Shown: positions 5,752 through 13,614 of the stretch, piece after piece | Numbering within the stretch: position 1 is the stretch's first letter | Layout of the letters: every line of letters starts with the position of its first letter | Source of the DNA: an uncultured Collinsella sp. | Lineage (GTDB): Bacteria > Actinomycetota > Coriobacteriia > Coriobacteriales > Coriobacteriaceae | Direction of reading: 5' to 3' | NCBI GenBank assembly: GCA_900552705.1 | Contig: USAX01000040.1 | Location: 1-13,614, forward strand | Length of the DNA: 13,614 nucleotides | Program-made: the position numbers and the translations under genes | The notes under the pieces: generated by a model | The model's input: the letters and a program-made list of their open reading frames with translations, nothing else | Told to the model about the DNA's origin: nothing | Database searches by the model: none

Positions 5752-8112
5752 CTAAACGCGGCGCTTAAGCTGGGCTCCACCCTCACCGGGCATCAGGCGG
5801 CGCGCGTCGTAGACCGAGTCAACGCTGCTGATGGAGGCCAGCAGCGGATCCAAACCACTCGCGTCCGAGATCTCGACCATAAAGCGCAGGGTTGCAATAC
5901 CCTCGCGGTTGGTCGACGTGGCGGCAGAAAGGATATTGCCACCCGCATCGCCAATGGCAATGGTGACATCCTTGAGCAGGCCCATGCGGTCCAGGCACTC
6001 GACCACGATCTCGACCTGGAAGAGGGTGTCAGCAGCGCCGTCCCATTCCACATCGATCATGCGCTCGGGATGCTCCATAAGACCCTTGACGTTGGGGCAG
6101 TTGGCGCGATGCACCGAAACGCCACGACCGCGCGTGATGAAGCCGACGATGTCGTCGCCCGTCACGGGGTTGCAGCAATGGGCCAGACGGACCAGCAGGC
6201 CGCTGTTGCTCTCGCCCTTGACGATAATGCCGTTGCTGGCGCTCTTGCCGCGCTTTTGCGGCTTGCGGTTGGAGCCGCGGGCAGGCTGCTTGACGACCTC
6301 GGCAATGGCTTCGGCCTTGGTGAGCTGTCCCTCGGGTTTGGGGTCCAAGATTTGCTCGACCTTATTGCCCACAGCGCGCGGGGCAACCTTGCCGGCGCCG
6401 ACGGCGGCAAACAGGTCCTCGAGCTGCTTGAAGTTAAACTGCTCCGCCACGGCGTTGAGCGCACGCGTCGAACGCGGCGTAGAAATGCCATAGCCACGCT
6501 TACGCAGGTCCTTAGCCAGCATATCGCGACCAGCAGCAGCGTCGTCGTCCTTGGTCGCAGCGGCAAAATAGCGGCGGATCTTTGACTTGGCGGAAGGTGT
6601 CTTAACGATCTTGAGCCAATCACGCGACGGCTTGGAACTCTTGTTGGTCAGAATCTCGACACGGTCGCCCGTCTTGATCTCGTGCGTGAGCGGGGCCACC
6701 GCACCGTTGATCTTAGCGCCGACGCAGTGGTTGCCCACCTCGGTGTGAACGGCGTAGGCAAAGTCGAGCGGCGTGGAGCCGGCACGAAGCGCCATGACCT
6801 CGCCCTTGGGCGTAAAGACAAAGATCTCCTGATCGAAGAGGTCAACCTTCAGCGAATGCAGGTATTCCTTGGCGTCGGTAATCTCATCAGACGCAGCCCA
6901 ATCGAGCGAATGTTTGAGCCAGTTAATCTGGTCGTCCAGACGCTGGGCATCATTGGTCTTAGACGCAGACGATCCGCCCGACTTCTTATAGAGCCAGTGG
7001 GCGGCAATGCCGTACTCGGCCTGCTCATGCATCTCGTAGGTTCGAATCTGAATCTCGAGCGGGCGAGCCGTGGGGCCGATGACCGTCGTGTGGAGCGACT
7101 GGTAGTTATTGACCTTGGGCATGGCGATATAGTCTTTAAAGCGACCGGGCATGGGGTGCCACAGCGTGTGCACCGCGCCGAGCGTGGAGTAGCAATCGCG
7201 CACCGAATGCGTGATGACGCGCAGTGCCACCAGGTCGTAGATCTCGGAGAATTCCTTGCCCTTGCGCTTCATCTTTTGGTAGATGGACCAATAGTGCTTG
7301 GAACGGCCGTTGATCTGGAAGTCTTCCAGGCCAATGCGGTTGAGCTCGTCGGTGAGCGTCTTGATGGTCTCGGCCAGATAGCGCTCACGGACCTCGCGCG
7401 ACTCCGCCACCATGCGTGCGATGCGCTGGTAGGCATCGGGCTCCAGGTAGAAGAAGGACAGGTCCTCGAGTTCCCATTTAATGGAGCTCATGCCCAGACG
7501 GTCGGCCAGGGGCGCATACACGTCCATGGTTTCGCGGGCCTTAAACAGGCGACGGTCCTCACGCAGGGCTGCAAGGGTGCGCATGTTGTGCAGACGGTCG
7601 GCAAGCTTAACGATGATGACGCGGATGTCCTTGGACATGGCGAGGAACATCTTTCGCAGCGTGAGCGCCTGTTTCTCGTCCATGCTGTCGACTTCGATGT
7701 TGGTGAGCTTGGTCACGCCATCGACAAGCTCGGCCACCGTATCGCCAAACAGGCCGGAAACATCGGCAAGCGAGGTCTCGGTATCCTCGACGGTATCGTG
7801 CAGCAGCGCGGCGCACACCACATCGCAGTCCATCTTGAGATCGGCCAAAATGATGGCCACCTCGACGGGATGGTTGATGTACATCTCACCCGAGCGACGC
7901 TTTTGGTTGCAATGCTTCTCGGCAGCAAAGCAATAGGCCTGCTCCACCTTAGAAAAGTCGTCCTCATTCATATATTTGAGGCACAGGCGCTCCAGCTTGT
8001 CGTAGCTGTCCGCCATAATCTCGGGCGGCAGCTCATCGGCATGCTTATAGTGCTCCATCTCCGAGAACGGCTGGAGGGTGGAATCATGGGCGGTACGGGC
8101 TGCGGCATCCAT
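5752..8112 (-). CDS. rel: Bifunctional (p)ppGpp synthetase/hydrolase Rel
   Basis: A 786-residue full-length RelA/SpoT homologue that makes pppGpp/ppGpp from ATP and GTP/GDP during amino-acid starvation and also degrades it. Domains: HD hydrolase (about 55-205) with His81, His105-Asp106, Glu109-Asp110 and Asp172 intact; synthetase (about 245-375) with GRSKHYWSIYQKM, YDLVALRV, RFKDYIAMPK and YQSLHT; TGS (about 430-490); zinc-finger/RIS region with Cys646-Cys647 and HRANC; ACT domain (about 697-773). The RFKD motif at 324-327 is the RxKD type of bifunctional Rel, not the ExDD of synthetase-only RelA, and with the intact HD site predicts both activities. It starts 15 nt after the recJ stop with a weak AAGGGGA Shine-Dalgarno, suggesting translational coupling. 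Without a second long RSH, this would be the main alarmone enzyme. Confidence 0.97.
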   Translation of the reverse strand: MDAAARTAHDSTLQPFSEMEHYKHADELPPEIMADSYDKLERLCLKYMNEDDFSKVEQAYCFAAEKHCNQKRRSGEMYINHPVEVAIILADLKMDCDVVCAALLHDTVEDTETSLADVSGLFGDTVAELVDGVTKLTNIEVDSMDEKQALTLRKMFLAMSKDIRVIIVKLADRLHNMRTLAALREDRRLFKARETMDVYAPLADRLGMSSIKWELEDLSFFYLEPDAYQRIARMVAESREVRERYLAETIKTLTDELNRIGLEDFQINGRSKHYWSIYQKMKRKGKEFSEIYDLVALRVITHSVRDCYSTLGAVHTLWHPMPGRFKDYIAMPKVNNYQSLHTTVIGPTARPLEIQIRTYEMHEQAEYGIAAHWLYKKSGGSSASKTNDAQRLDDQINWLKHSLDWAASDEITDAKEYLHSLKVDLFDQEIFVFTPKGEVMALRAGSTPLDFAYAVHTEVGNHCVGAKINGAVAPLTHEIKTGDRVEILTNKSSKPSRDWLKIVKTPSAKSKIRRYFAAATKDDDAAAGRDMLAKDLRKRGYGISTPRSTRALNAVAEQFNFKQLEDLFAAVGAGKVAPRAVGNKVEQILDPKPEGQLTKAEAIAEVVKQPARGSNRKPQKRGKSASNGIIVKGESNSGLLVRLAHCCNPVTGDDIVGFITRGRGVSVHRANCPNVKGLMEHPERMIDVEWDGAADTLFQVEIVVECLDRMGLLKDVTIAIGDAGGNILSAATSTNREGIATLRFMVEISDASGLDPLLASISSVDSVYDARRLMPGEGGAQLKRRV

Positions 8113-8127
8113 CGAGGTCCCCTTCCC

Positions 8128-11100
8128 CTAGGCCCGCGGTACGATCGGGCGGTTAACTTTGGCTAGCATATCAGAAGCGCACGAATCGAGCGCCCAACTC
8201 CGGAAAGCCGAGAACTCCATGCGCGAACGCAAGCCCTCCAAATAGCGAATTGACCTGCTCAATTGCACGCGGCCGGGGTTTTCGGCCATCGCGATGCGAC
8301 GGGTGTCGTCAAACCCCGAAACGCGGCAGAAACCAAGCTCTTCAAAGATCCCCAGGCCACTTTCTACCGAGCGCTCGTCGACCGGCGTGCGAGCATCGAT
8401 GGCAAGGCACATCTGCGCGATGTCGATATCGCTCGCGCTAAAGGAATCGTCCCCGGTCTTGCCGCGGTTGGAGCGCCACATGGTCTGCAGCGCACGATAG
8501 AGCGTGACGAGCTCGTCGCGCTCGGGCGCATAGCAGTCGAGCAGGCGCTCGTTAATGCGGGCGTCGCGCGACGAATAGAGCAGATGGATCACAGCGGGCT
8601 GGCCATCGCGACCGGCGCGACCGCTCATCTGGTTAAACTCAATCGCGCCAAACGGCATGTGGTAGAGCACGACATGGCGGATATCGGGCAGGTTGACGCC
8701 CTCGCCAAAGGCGGAGGTCGAAACGATGCAGCTGAGGCTTCCGTCTCGGAATGCTTCCTCCACGCGGCGGCGATCGGAGCGCGCAAGCCCCGCGTTATAG
8801 AACGCGATATGGGTTGCGCAATCGGGCACACGCTTGCGCAACGTCTTGGCGAGCGCCACGGACTGGTCGCGCGAATTGACGTAAATGACGGTCTTCTCCC
8901 CCGTCGCCACGATCGACACCAAACGGTTCTCGCGGCTCGCAAGGTCGCGGTCGTCCTCGAGCTGCAGGTTCTCGCGCACCGTCTCGTCGACCACCGTGCG
9001 AGTAATCGGCAGCATGCGGGCAAGCTCGGCCACGACCGGAGCCGTCGCGGTGGCCGTCGCAGCCATAACAACCGGGTCGCCCAGGGCTTTGAGGATATCG
9101 GGCATGTCGAGATAGGCGCTGCGGTCGCCGCCCTTGGCAAGGCCGGCGTGGTGCGCCTCATCGATAACAACAAAGCCGATGCGGCCCGAACGCGCGAAGC
9201 GGTCACGGTGGATAGATAGGAACTCGGGCGTCGTGAGCACGATACCGGTGCGGCCCGAAGCTAGGCCGGCGAACACGCCATCGCGTGCGGCCTCCACGGT
9301 CTCGCCGGTCAGCACGCCCACGCCAATGCCAAGCGCTGCCATCGTCGACGAGAGGTGATAGGCCTGGTCGGCAACAAGCGCGCGCAGCGGATAGACAAAG
9401 ATGCTCGCACGTCCGCGAAGGACAGCCTCGCGCGCAGCATGTACATGGAAGATGAGAGACTTGCCGCGGCCCGTTCCCATAACGGCCAAGACGCTCTGGT
9501 GGTCGGCCAAGGCATCGAGCGCCTCAACCTGCGCGCGGTGCGGCTGGTTCGATCCGATAAAGCTATGGATAAGCGAGCGCGTGAGCTCGGTATAGGAAAG
9601 CTGGGCGAGCGTCTCGCGCTTACGCGACTCCAGGCGCAGGCCGGAATCCGCCGGCTGCACGCCACGACGAAGCTCGCATGCCGGATCGTCGACGCTGGGC
9701 AGCGCGGTATCGCGGACCAGAACATCCTTGATCATGAGCTTGGGCTTCACACGCCCCTGCCAATGCTCGGCAACGGCCTCGAACACCAAGTCGACAGCGC
9801 TATCGCAGTTGATGAGCTTATCGATTTGCGGCACGCGGAACATAATGGCCGGCACACTCGCGGCGCCATCGGTCGCCACAAAGCGCATGTGCTCGCCGGT
9901 TTTGCCCACCACGGCGCGATCGCACATCGTCACGCCCTCGGCAGCCAGAAGCGGCACCTTGTTGCCCTGGCCAAACGGCTCAAGGCGGGAGATCTGCTCG
10001 ATGGTCTCGATATTCAGCTCGGAAAGGTCGACGGTGGCGGCGACCTCGTCGGTGTCTTCAAAGTCCTCGGCGGGAAGCTCGGACAGCACGGCGGAAAGGC
10101 GGCCGCGGAACTCGTCGAGCTTGGATGCCTCGATGGTCACACCCACCGCACCGGCATGTCCGCCACGACGAATCAGCAGGTCGGAACAGCGCTCGACGGC
10201 GTCAAACAGGTTGACCTTGCCCACCGAGCGACCAGAGCCGCGCGCGATACCGTCCTCGATCGAGAACAGCAGCGCCGGCACGTGATAGCGGTTGGTCAGA
10301 CGGCTTGCCACGATGCCCTTGACGCCCTCGTGCCAGCCCTCGCCACCCACGACGATTGCGCGTCCGCCGTCATAGGTCTCCTCGACCTTCGCCATGGCAT
10401 CGCGCGTGAGCTCCGCCTCGATCTCACGGCGCTGGCGGTTGATTTCCTCGAGCTCAGCCGCCAGTGCACTTGCTTCGATAGGATCGCGGGCAAGCAGCAG
10501 GTCGAGCGCCAGCTTGGGATCGGCCATGCGACCGGCAGCGTTTAAGCGGGGGATGAGCGAAAACGACAAGCCATCGGCCGTAATGCTCGAAAGGTCCGCC
10601 TTGGCGAGCGCGGCAAGCGCGATATAGCCGGGACGAGCGGTTACGCGCATCTGCTGGATGCCCTCGGCAACCAGCGCGCGGTTCTCGGGCGTGAGCGGCA
10701 TCATGTCGGACACGGTGCCCAGCGCCGCGACCTCGATTAGCGAACGCCAATACGACGGCTTGCCCAAGCGCTCACCCAGGACTTGCACCAGCTTGAGCGC
10801 CACACCAGCACCGGCAAGTTCACGCGAGGGCCCCTCATCCTCGAGCTTGGGGTCGGTCAGGGGCACGCCCTGTGGCACCTGGTCGGACGGCTCATGGTGG
10901 TCCGTAACCACCAGATCGATTCCCAGGCTCTCCAGATAGGAAACCTCTTCCTTGGCGGCAATGCCGTTATCGACGGTCACAATCAGCTGGGGGCGAGCGA
11001 GCTCGTTAACGCGGTCGAGCGCCGCGCGCGAAAGACCGTAGCCCTCGTCAAAGCGATGCGGAATAAACGGCGTGACATCGGCGCCAAACGTGCGTAGTGC

Positions 11101-11415
11101 CTCGGTCAACAGACAGGTCGACGTAATACCGTCAACGTCAAAATCGCCAAAGACCGCAATGTGCTCGTGGTTGCGAATAGCGCGCTCGACGCGGTCGGCA
11201 ACGACCGCCATGCCCGGAATAATGAGTGGGTCGGCCCAGTTGCGATCGAGCGAAGGCGTCAAAAACAGCTGGCCTTCCTCGATGGATGTTATGCCGTGCG
11301 CAACCATAATGCGCGCCACCAGCCCGGGTATGCCCAGGCCAGCCGAAAGCTCCTTTTCGAGCTCGGGGTTTTGCTGAGCGACCGCCCAGCGATGCGTCGT
11401 CTTAAGCGATGACAT
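8128..11415 (-). CDS. recJ: RecJ exonuclease fused to a RecQ-like SF2 helicase
   Basis: A 1095-residue fusion. Residues 1-570 are RecJ, a 5'-3' single-strand DNA exonuclease: DHH motifs FGDFDVDG (90-96), VTVDNG and TDHHEP (171-176), then GAGVALKL, ALGTVSDMMPL, RLNAAGRM, the DHHA1 motif RRGGHAGAVGVT and an OB-like segment. After a linker, residues about 605-1095 form a helicase: Q-motif-like PHRAQVEAL, Walker A MGTGRGKS (646-653), Walker B VVIDEAHH, MAATATATA, STSAFGEGVNLP and arginine finger QMSGRAGRDG. RecJ and RecQ act together in gap repair and resection, so the fusion puts unwinding and digestion in one chain. The RecQ zinc-binding and HRDC parts are not evident. The ATG at 11413-11415 follows GGGGGTGG; a GTG at 11458-11460 is in frame but lacks a Shine-Dalgarno. 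Confidence 0.92.
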   Translation of the reverse strand: MSSLKTTHRWAVAQQNPELEKELSAGLGIPGLVARIMVAHGITSIEEGQLFLTPSLDRNWADPLIIPGMAVVADRVERAIRNHEHIAVFGDFDVDGITSTCLLTEALRTFGADVTPFIPHRFDEGYGLSRAALDRVNELARPQLIVTVDNGIAAKEEVSYLESLGIDLVVTDHHEPSDQVPQGVPLTDPKLEDEGPSRELAGAGVALKLVQVLGERLGKPSYWRSLIEVAALGTVSDMMPLTPENRALVAEGIQQMRVTARPGYIALAALAKADLSSITADGLSFSLIPRLNAAGRMADPKLALDLLLARDPIEASALAAELEEINRQRREIEAELTRDAMAKVEETYDGGRAIVVGGEGWHEGVKGIVASRLTNRYHVPALLFSIEDGIARGSGRSVGKVNLFDAVERCSDLLIRRGGHAGAVGVTIEASKLDEFRGRLSAVLSELPAEDFEDTDEVAATVDLSELNIETIEQISRLEPFGQGNKVPLLAAEGVTMCDRAVVGKTGEHMRFVATDGAASVPAIMFRVPQIDKLINCDSAVDLVFEAVAEHWQGRVKPKLMIKDVLVRDTALPSVDDPACELRRGVQPADSGLRLESRKRETLAQLSYTELTRSLIHSFIGSNQPHRAQVEALDALADHQSVLAVMGTGRGKSLIFHVHAAREAVLRGRASIFVYPLRALVADQAYHLSSTMAALGIGVGVLTGETVEAARDGVFAGLASGRTGIVLTTPEFLSIHRDRFARSGRIGFVVIDEAHHAGLAKGGDRSAYLDMPDILKALGDPVVMAATATATAPVVAELARMLPITRTVVDETVRENLQLEDDRDLASRENRLVSIVATGEKTVIYVNSRDQSVALAKTLRKRVPDCATHIAFYNAGLARSDRRRVEEAFRDGSLSCIVSTSAFGEGVNLPDIRHVVLYHMPFGAIEFNQMSGRAGRDGQPAVIHLLYSSRDARINERLLDCYAPERDELVTLYRALQTMWRSNRGKTGDDSFSASDIDIAQMCLAIDARTPVDERSVESGLGIFEELGFCRVSGFDDTRRIAMAENPGRVQLSRSIRYLEGLRSRMEFSAFRSWALDSCASDMLAKVNRPIVPRA

Positions 11416-11467
11416 AGGCGCCCACCCCCGATAGGGGCAGGTCGCCGCGATACCTCTCACGGTTCAT
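11402..11467 (-). CDS. Possible 21-codon leader ORF overlapping the recJ start
   Basis: The minus strand has ATG at 11465-11467 preceded by AGAGGA with a 9-nt spacer, a better Shine-Dalgarno than that of recJ. The frame (MNRERYRGDLPL...) ends with TAA at 11402-11404, 14 nt inside recJ in another frame. Terminating ribosomes could reinitiate at the recJ ATG. It has no homology I recognise; the claim rests on layout only. Confidence 0.35.
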   Translation of the reverse strand: MNRERYRGDLPLSGVGAYVIA

Positions 11468-11523
11468 AGCGATGAGTCCTCTGTGTATGCCCGCTTCGGC
11501 AGGCAGATCTGTTGAACGGATTT

Positions 11524-11529
11524 ATTATA
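11524..11529 (-). promoter_or_regulatory. -10 box of the recJ-rel transcript
   Basis: The minus strand carries a perfect TATAAT. The -35 region 16-18 nt upstream is poor (CGATTT/GCGATT). The 5' leader of about 50 nt before the short leader ORF contains a hairpin, GCCTGC-CGAA-GCGGGC (11489-11504). The rest of the divergent gap (11530-11691) shows only a small GACGC/GCGTC inverted repeat (11625-11640) and no clear promoter for the plus-strand transporter. Confidence 0.55.
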
Positions 11530-11691
11530 CCGTGCAGAGCAGACGCAAATCGCCGCAGCACGCCGCGGTTTCGGTAAACGATGCCGGTAATAGCCCCGAA
11601 ATATTCGAGCGTTTCTGACGCACGGACGCATGCGAGCGTCTAGCATATCCATTCAAAACGGGTTCACGGGCAAAGGGAGTCACAAGCGCAT

Positions 11692-12690
11692 ATGAAGCAA
11701 TGGGTTGGACTGGGCAAGTTTCTCGCGGGGCACATGCAGGTCATCGTTCCGATTTGCGTGGCACTCGGCGTGCTCTTTCCCCAACAGATTGGCGTACTCA
11801 AGCCCATCGTTCCCACCTTGTTTGCCTTTATGACGTTTCAGGGTGCGCTCAGCAACACCTTTCACCAGGTAACCGAGGTGTTCCGCCGTCCGTTGCACCT
11901 AGTCTTGGCGCTGCTCGTCTCGGCGGTGCTTATTCCCATCGCGGCGTATGCCATGGGGTCACTCTTCTTTGGCTCCAACCCCAACCTTGTCTGCGGCATT
12001 GTGCTCGAATACAGCGTGCCCGTGGCCGTCACCGCTTTTATGTGGATCAGCATGTTCGGCGGCAACGGCCCGCTCGCGCTCACCATCATCCTGACGTCCT
12101 CGGTCATCTCACCTGTGACGATTCCGCTTACGCTCAAGCTCCTGCTGGGCGCCACCGTCTCGATCGACGTGCCGAGCATGATGCAGAACATGGCCTTTAT
12201 GATCGCCATCCCCGCTGTGCTCGGTATTGCCATCAATGAACTCACGCGCGGCTGGGGCCACGAGAAACTCTCTCCCGTGCTCTCGCCCGCCTGCAAGTTC
12301 ATGATGATGGGCGTCATCGCGTCCAACTCCACCGCTATGAGCGAGTACGTGCTGCACATAAACGCGGTGCGCCTGGAAGTCGCCCTCTTTATTTTGACCT
12401 TCGCCATCAGCGGCTTTGTCGTCGGTTTTCTGGTCGTACGTGCACTGCATCTGCCATATAGCGAGACGACTACCATGTGCTTTACCTGCGGCATGCGCAA
12501 CATCTCTTCGGGTGCCGTCATCGCCACGCAGTACTTTCCGGGCGAGGTCGTGTTCCCCGTCATGTGCGGCACGCTGTTTCAGCAGGTGCTGGCCTCGATT
12601 ATCGGGCATCTCTTTGAGTGCCTAACCTGCGAGGAGCGCACCAAACAGCGCAAGCGGGTCGAAGCCGGCCGCGACGCCATGGCGCGCTAG
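11692..12690 (+). CDS. BASS-family (bile acid:sodium symporter-like) membrane transporter
   Basis: A 332-residue inner-membrane protein with about 9-10 hydrophobic helices. It resembles the bile acid:sodium symporter family: a re-entrant TM4 region ending GGNGPLALT, ISPVTIPLTLKLLL, and TM9 with CGMRNISSGAVIATQYFP. In the characterised bacterial homologue ASBT the TM9 motif is EVGMQN, whose Glu and Gln bind sodium. Here it reads TCGMRN, so both are replaced, and the TM4 Ser-Asn pair is also not seen. Substrate may therefore be an organic or keto acid rather than bile salts, and sodium coupling may differ. GGGAG lies 12 nt before the ATG, a slightly long spacer. The last 20 residues are charged and cytoplasmic-like. 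It runs alone on the plus strand, divergent from recJ. Confidence 0.8.
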   Translation: MKQWVGLGKFLAGHMQVIVPICVALGVLFPQQIGVLKPIVPTLFAFMTFQGALSNTFHQVTEVFRRPLHLVLALLVSAVLIPIAAYAMGSLFFGSNPNLVCGIVLEYSVPVAVTAFMWISMFGGNGPLALTIILTSSVISPVTIPLTLKLLLGATVSIDVPSMMQNMAFMIAIPAVLGIAINELTRGWGHEKLSPVLSPACKFMMMGVIASNSTAMSEYVLHINAVRLEVALFILTFAISGFVVGFLVVRALHLPYSETTTMCFTCGMRNISSGAVIATQYFPGEVVFPVMCGTLFQQVLASIIGHLFECLTCEERTKQRKRVEAGRDAMAR

Positions 12691-12720
12691 GCTGTGCGCA
12701 TTACGCGGGTGTTAGTCTTG

Positions 12721-13518
12721 CTATACGAGCGTTTCCAGATGCGCACGCAGACGCTCAGCATCGATATCGAGCGTCGTCTCGGCATTGACTTGGGCCAAAC
12801 GATAGCCGACAAAGTAGGGCGAAACCACCCAACGCGGCAGCGCCTTGGCAATGGTCCGACCGCCCAGGTGATAGAAGAACAAGTTGTACGACTCTGCGCG
12901 ACCACCGTGGTGCTCGTTTAGGATATAGCGCAGAGCTACCTGGATCGCATCGGCAAAGAGATCCGCCTCGGCTTGGTCTCGTGCGTCATCGCTGGCGGCG
13001 ATTCCCTGCGGGGCTGAAACGTTGATCTCAAAGAACCCCATGATCGGTTCGGCTGAGATATTGACCGAGATTCTCCCCTGTTGCCAGACATTGATGCCTT
13101 CGAAATTGGCGGAAGCCAGCGAAGCATAGCCGTCTTCCTGCTCCAAACCCACAATCTGCATGTGCGGATGGACCAGACTGCCGCCCAAAAGTGGGCCCTT
13201 GTTCTTGTACATGAGAACGCTGCGATACTGTCGGGAGTCAATCATCCGCTGCCAGCAATCCAGGGCAAACCGCATAACATGATGCAGCTCGTCCGGCGCA
13301 TAGGTCACCAGGTCGGCGTCGTGGTCGGACGACTCAATCAATACGGTCTGGCGAGTGGCCCGCAAGGTCTTAAACTTATTCTCGAGCCAGATGCAGCCAC
13401 CGTCGCGCCGGATGATATTGGCGAGTTCCTCGGTATCGCAAAAGGGGCACGCGGTGCCGGGACGACGGTTGTCGTCGGGCTTACCGTTCGCCTGCTGAAC
13501 GTCAAATACCAGCGCCAC
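12721..13518 (-). CDS. GalT-like / DUF4931 family protein (HIT superfamily)
   Basis: A 265-residue protein resembling galactose-1-phosphate uridylyltransferase. The N-terminal CPFC (Cys24, Cys27) is a probable zinc site, and GGSLVHPHMQIVGL carries the HxHxQ active-site triad (His117, His119, Gln121), in which the second histidine of GalT forms the nucleotidyl intermediate. It is shorter than GalT (about 350 aa) and I judge it closer to the DUF4931 group; its nucleotide-sugar or dinucleotide substrate is unknown. It starts at GTG (13516-13518) with GGAGGT (13526-13531) 7 nt upstream, inside the end of the preceding gene, so the two are translationally coupled. It converges on the transporter gene with a 30-bp gap that shows no clear terminator. 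Confidence 0.8.
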   Translation of the reverse strand: MALVFDVQQANGKPDDNRRPGTACPFCDTEELANIIRRDGGCIWLENKFKTLRATRQTVLIESSDHDADLVTYAPDELHHVMRFALDCWQRMIDSRQYRSVLMYKNKGPLLGGSLVHPHMQIVGLEQEDGYASLASANFEGINVWQQGRISVNISAEPIMGFFEINVSAPQGIAASDDARDQAEADLFADAIQVALRYILNEHHGGRAESYNLFFYHLGGRTIAKALPRWVVSPYFVGYRLAQVNAETTLDIDAERLRAHLETLV

Positions 13519-13521
13519 GGG

Positions 13522-13614
13522 TTATACCTCCAGCGGCACGATCTTGGTGCCATGGAGTTCGGAGACGCCCAGTGCCGCCGCCACGGTATCGCGATTGGCC
13601 GTGGAAATGCCGCC
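13522..13614 (-). CDS. 3' end of an unidentified gene (partial)
   Basis: The frame enters from the right edge and gives about 30 residues beginning GGISTANRDTVAAALG and ending KIVPLEV before TAA (13522-13524). Only 3 nt separate it from the GTG of the downstream gene, whose Shine-Dalgarno it contains. GC-rich third positions and this coupling support a real gene in the same operon. The fragment is too short for me to name a family. Confidence 0.65.
   Translation of the reverse strand, partial: GGISTANRDTVAAALGVSELHGTKIVPLEV

Noticed and set aside
6682..8166. A 494-codon plus-strand open frame opposite rel
   Set aside because: Antisense frame produced by the GC-rich third positions of rel. 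The minus-strand product is an unmistakable full-length Rel, and the plus frame has no family resemblance or binding site.
9355..10545. A 396-codon plus-strand open frame opposite recJ
   Set aside because: Same antisense effect; the minus strand encodes intact RecJ and helicase motifs across this span.
11464..11652. A 62-codon minus-strand frame in the recJ/transporter intergenic region
   Set aside because: It runs through the TATAAT promoter and leader hairpin of recJ, has no binding site and an Arg/Cys-rich composition with no resemblance to known proteins.

Overview
The window is high-GC bacterial chromosome with mostly core genes. I infer a Coriobacteriia actinobacterium, most likely a Collinsella-like gut species. 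The inference rests on GC-rich codon use, the recJ-helicase fusion next to rel, the gene mix, and a boxA-like motif of actinobacterial rRNA type at the left edge. It was made without a database search.

Left part (1-1900), read on the minus strand. The translation operon infC-rpmI-rplT (IF3, L35, L20) ends at a strong intrinsic terminator (423-460). Its roughly 160-nt leader holds an intrinsic terminator directly before infC and a competing antiterminator pairing, the layout of an L20-type attenuator. The infC Shine-Dalgarno lies inside the frame opened by the first ATG, so translation probably starts at an AUA codon. Beyond the operon terminator, 1-302 has no gene but a chain of hairpins and a boxA-like motif on the minus strand. 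It looks like the 5' leader of an rRNA operon continuing off the left edge.

Middle (1885-4983), minus strand. A tRNA-Leu(CAA) gene with encoded CCA is followed by a terminator. About 184 bp further on there is a second copy of the tRNA 3' end plus terminator, and the DNA between is densely palindromic. Next come a transglutaminase-like protein, a 92-nt giant hairpin, and class II fructose-bisphosphate aldolase.

Right-centre (4984-11530), minus strand. A recJ-helicase fusion, bifunctional (p)ppGpp synthetase/hydrolase rel and a glyoxalase-II-like metallo-hydrolase read in one direction. recJ and rel are 15 nt apart. A TATAAT box lies upstream of recJ, with a short leader ORF overlapping the recJ start.

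Right (11692-13614). A divergent BASS-type membrane transporter (plus strand) runs convergently towards a two-gene minus-strand unit: a GalT-like/DUF4931 protein and the last 30 codons of an unidentified gene.

No CRISPR array, insertion sequence, phage gene or defence island is visible. The most unusual signals are RNA or DNA structures between core genes: the infC attenuator with its rare start codon, the duplicated tRNA end with palindromic filler, and the 92-nt hairpin.
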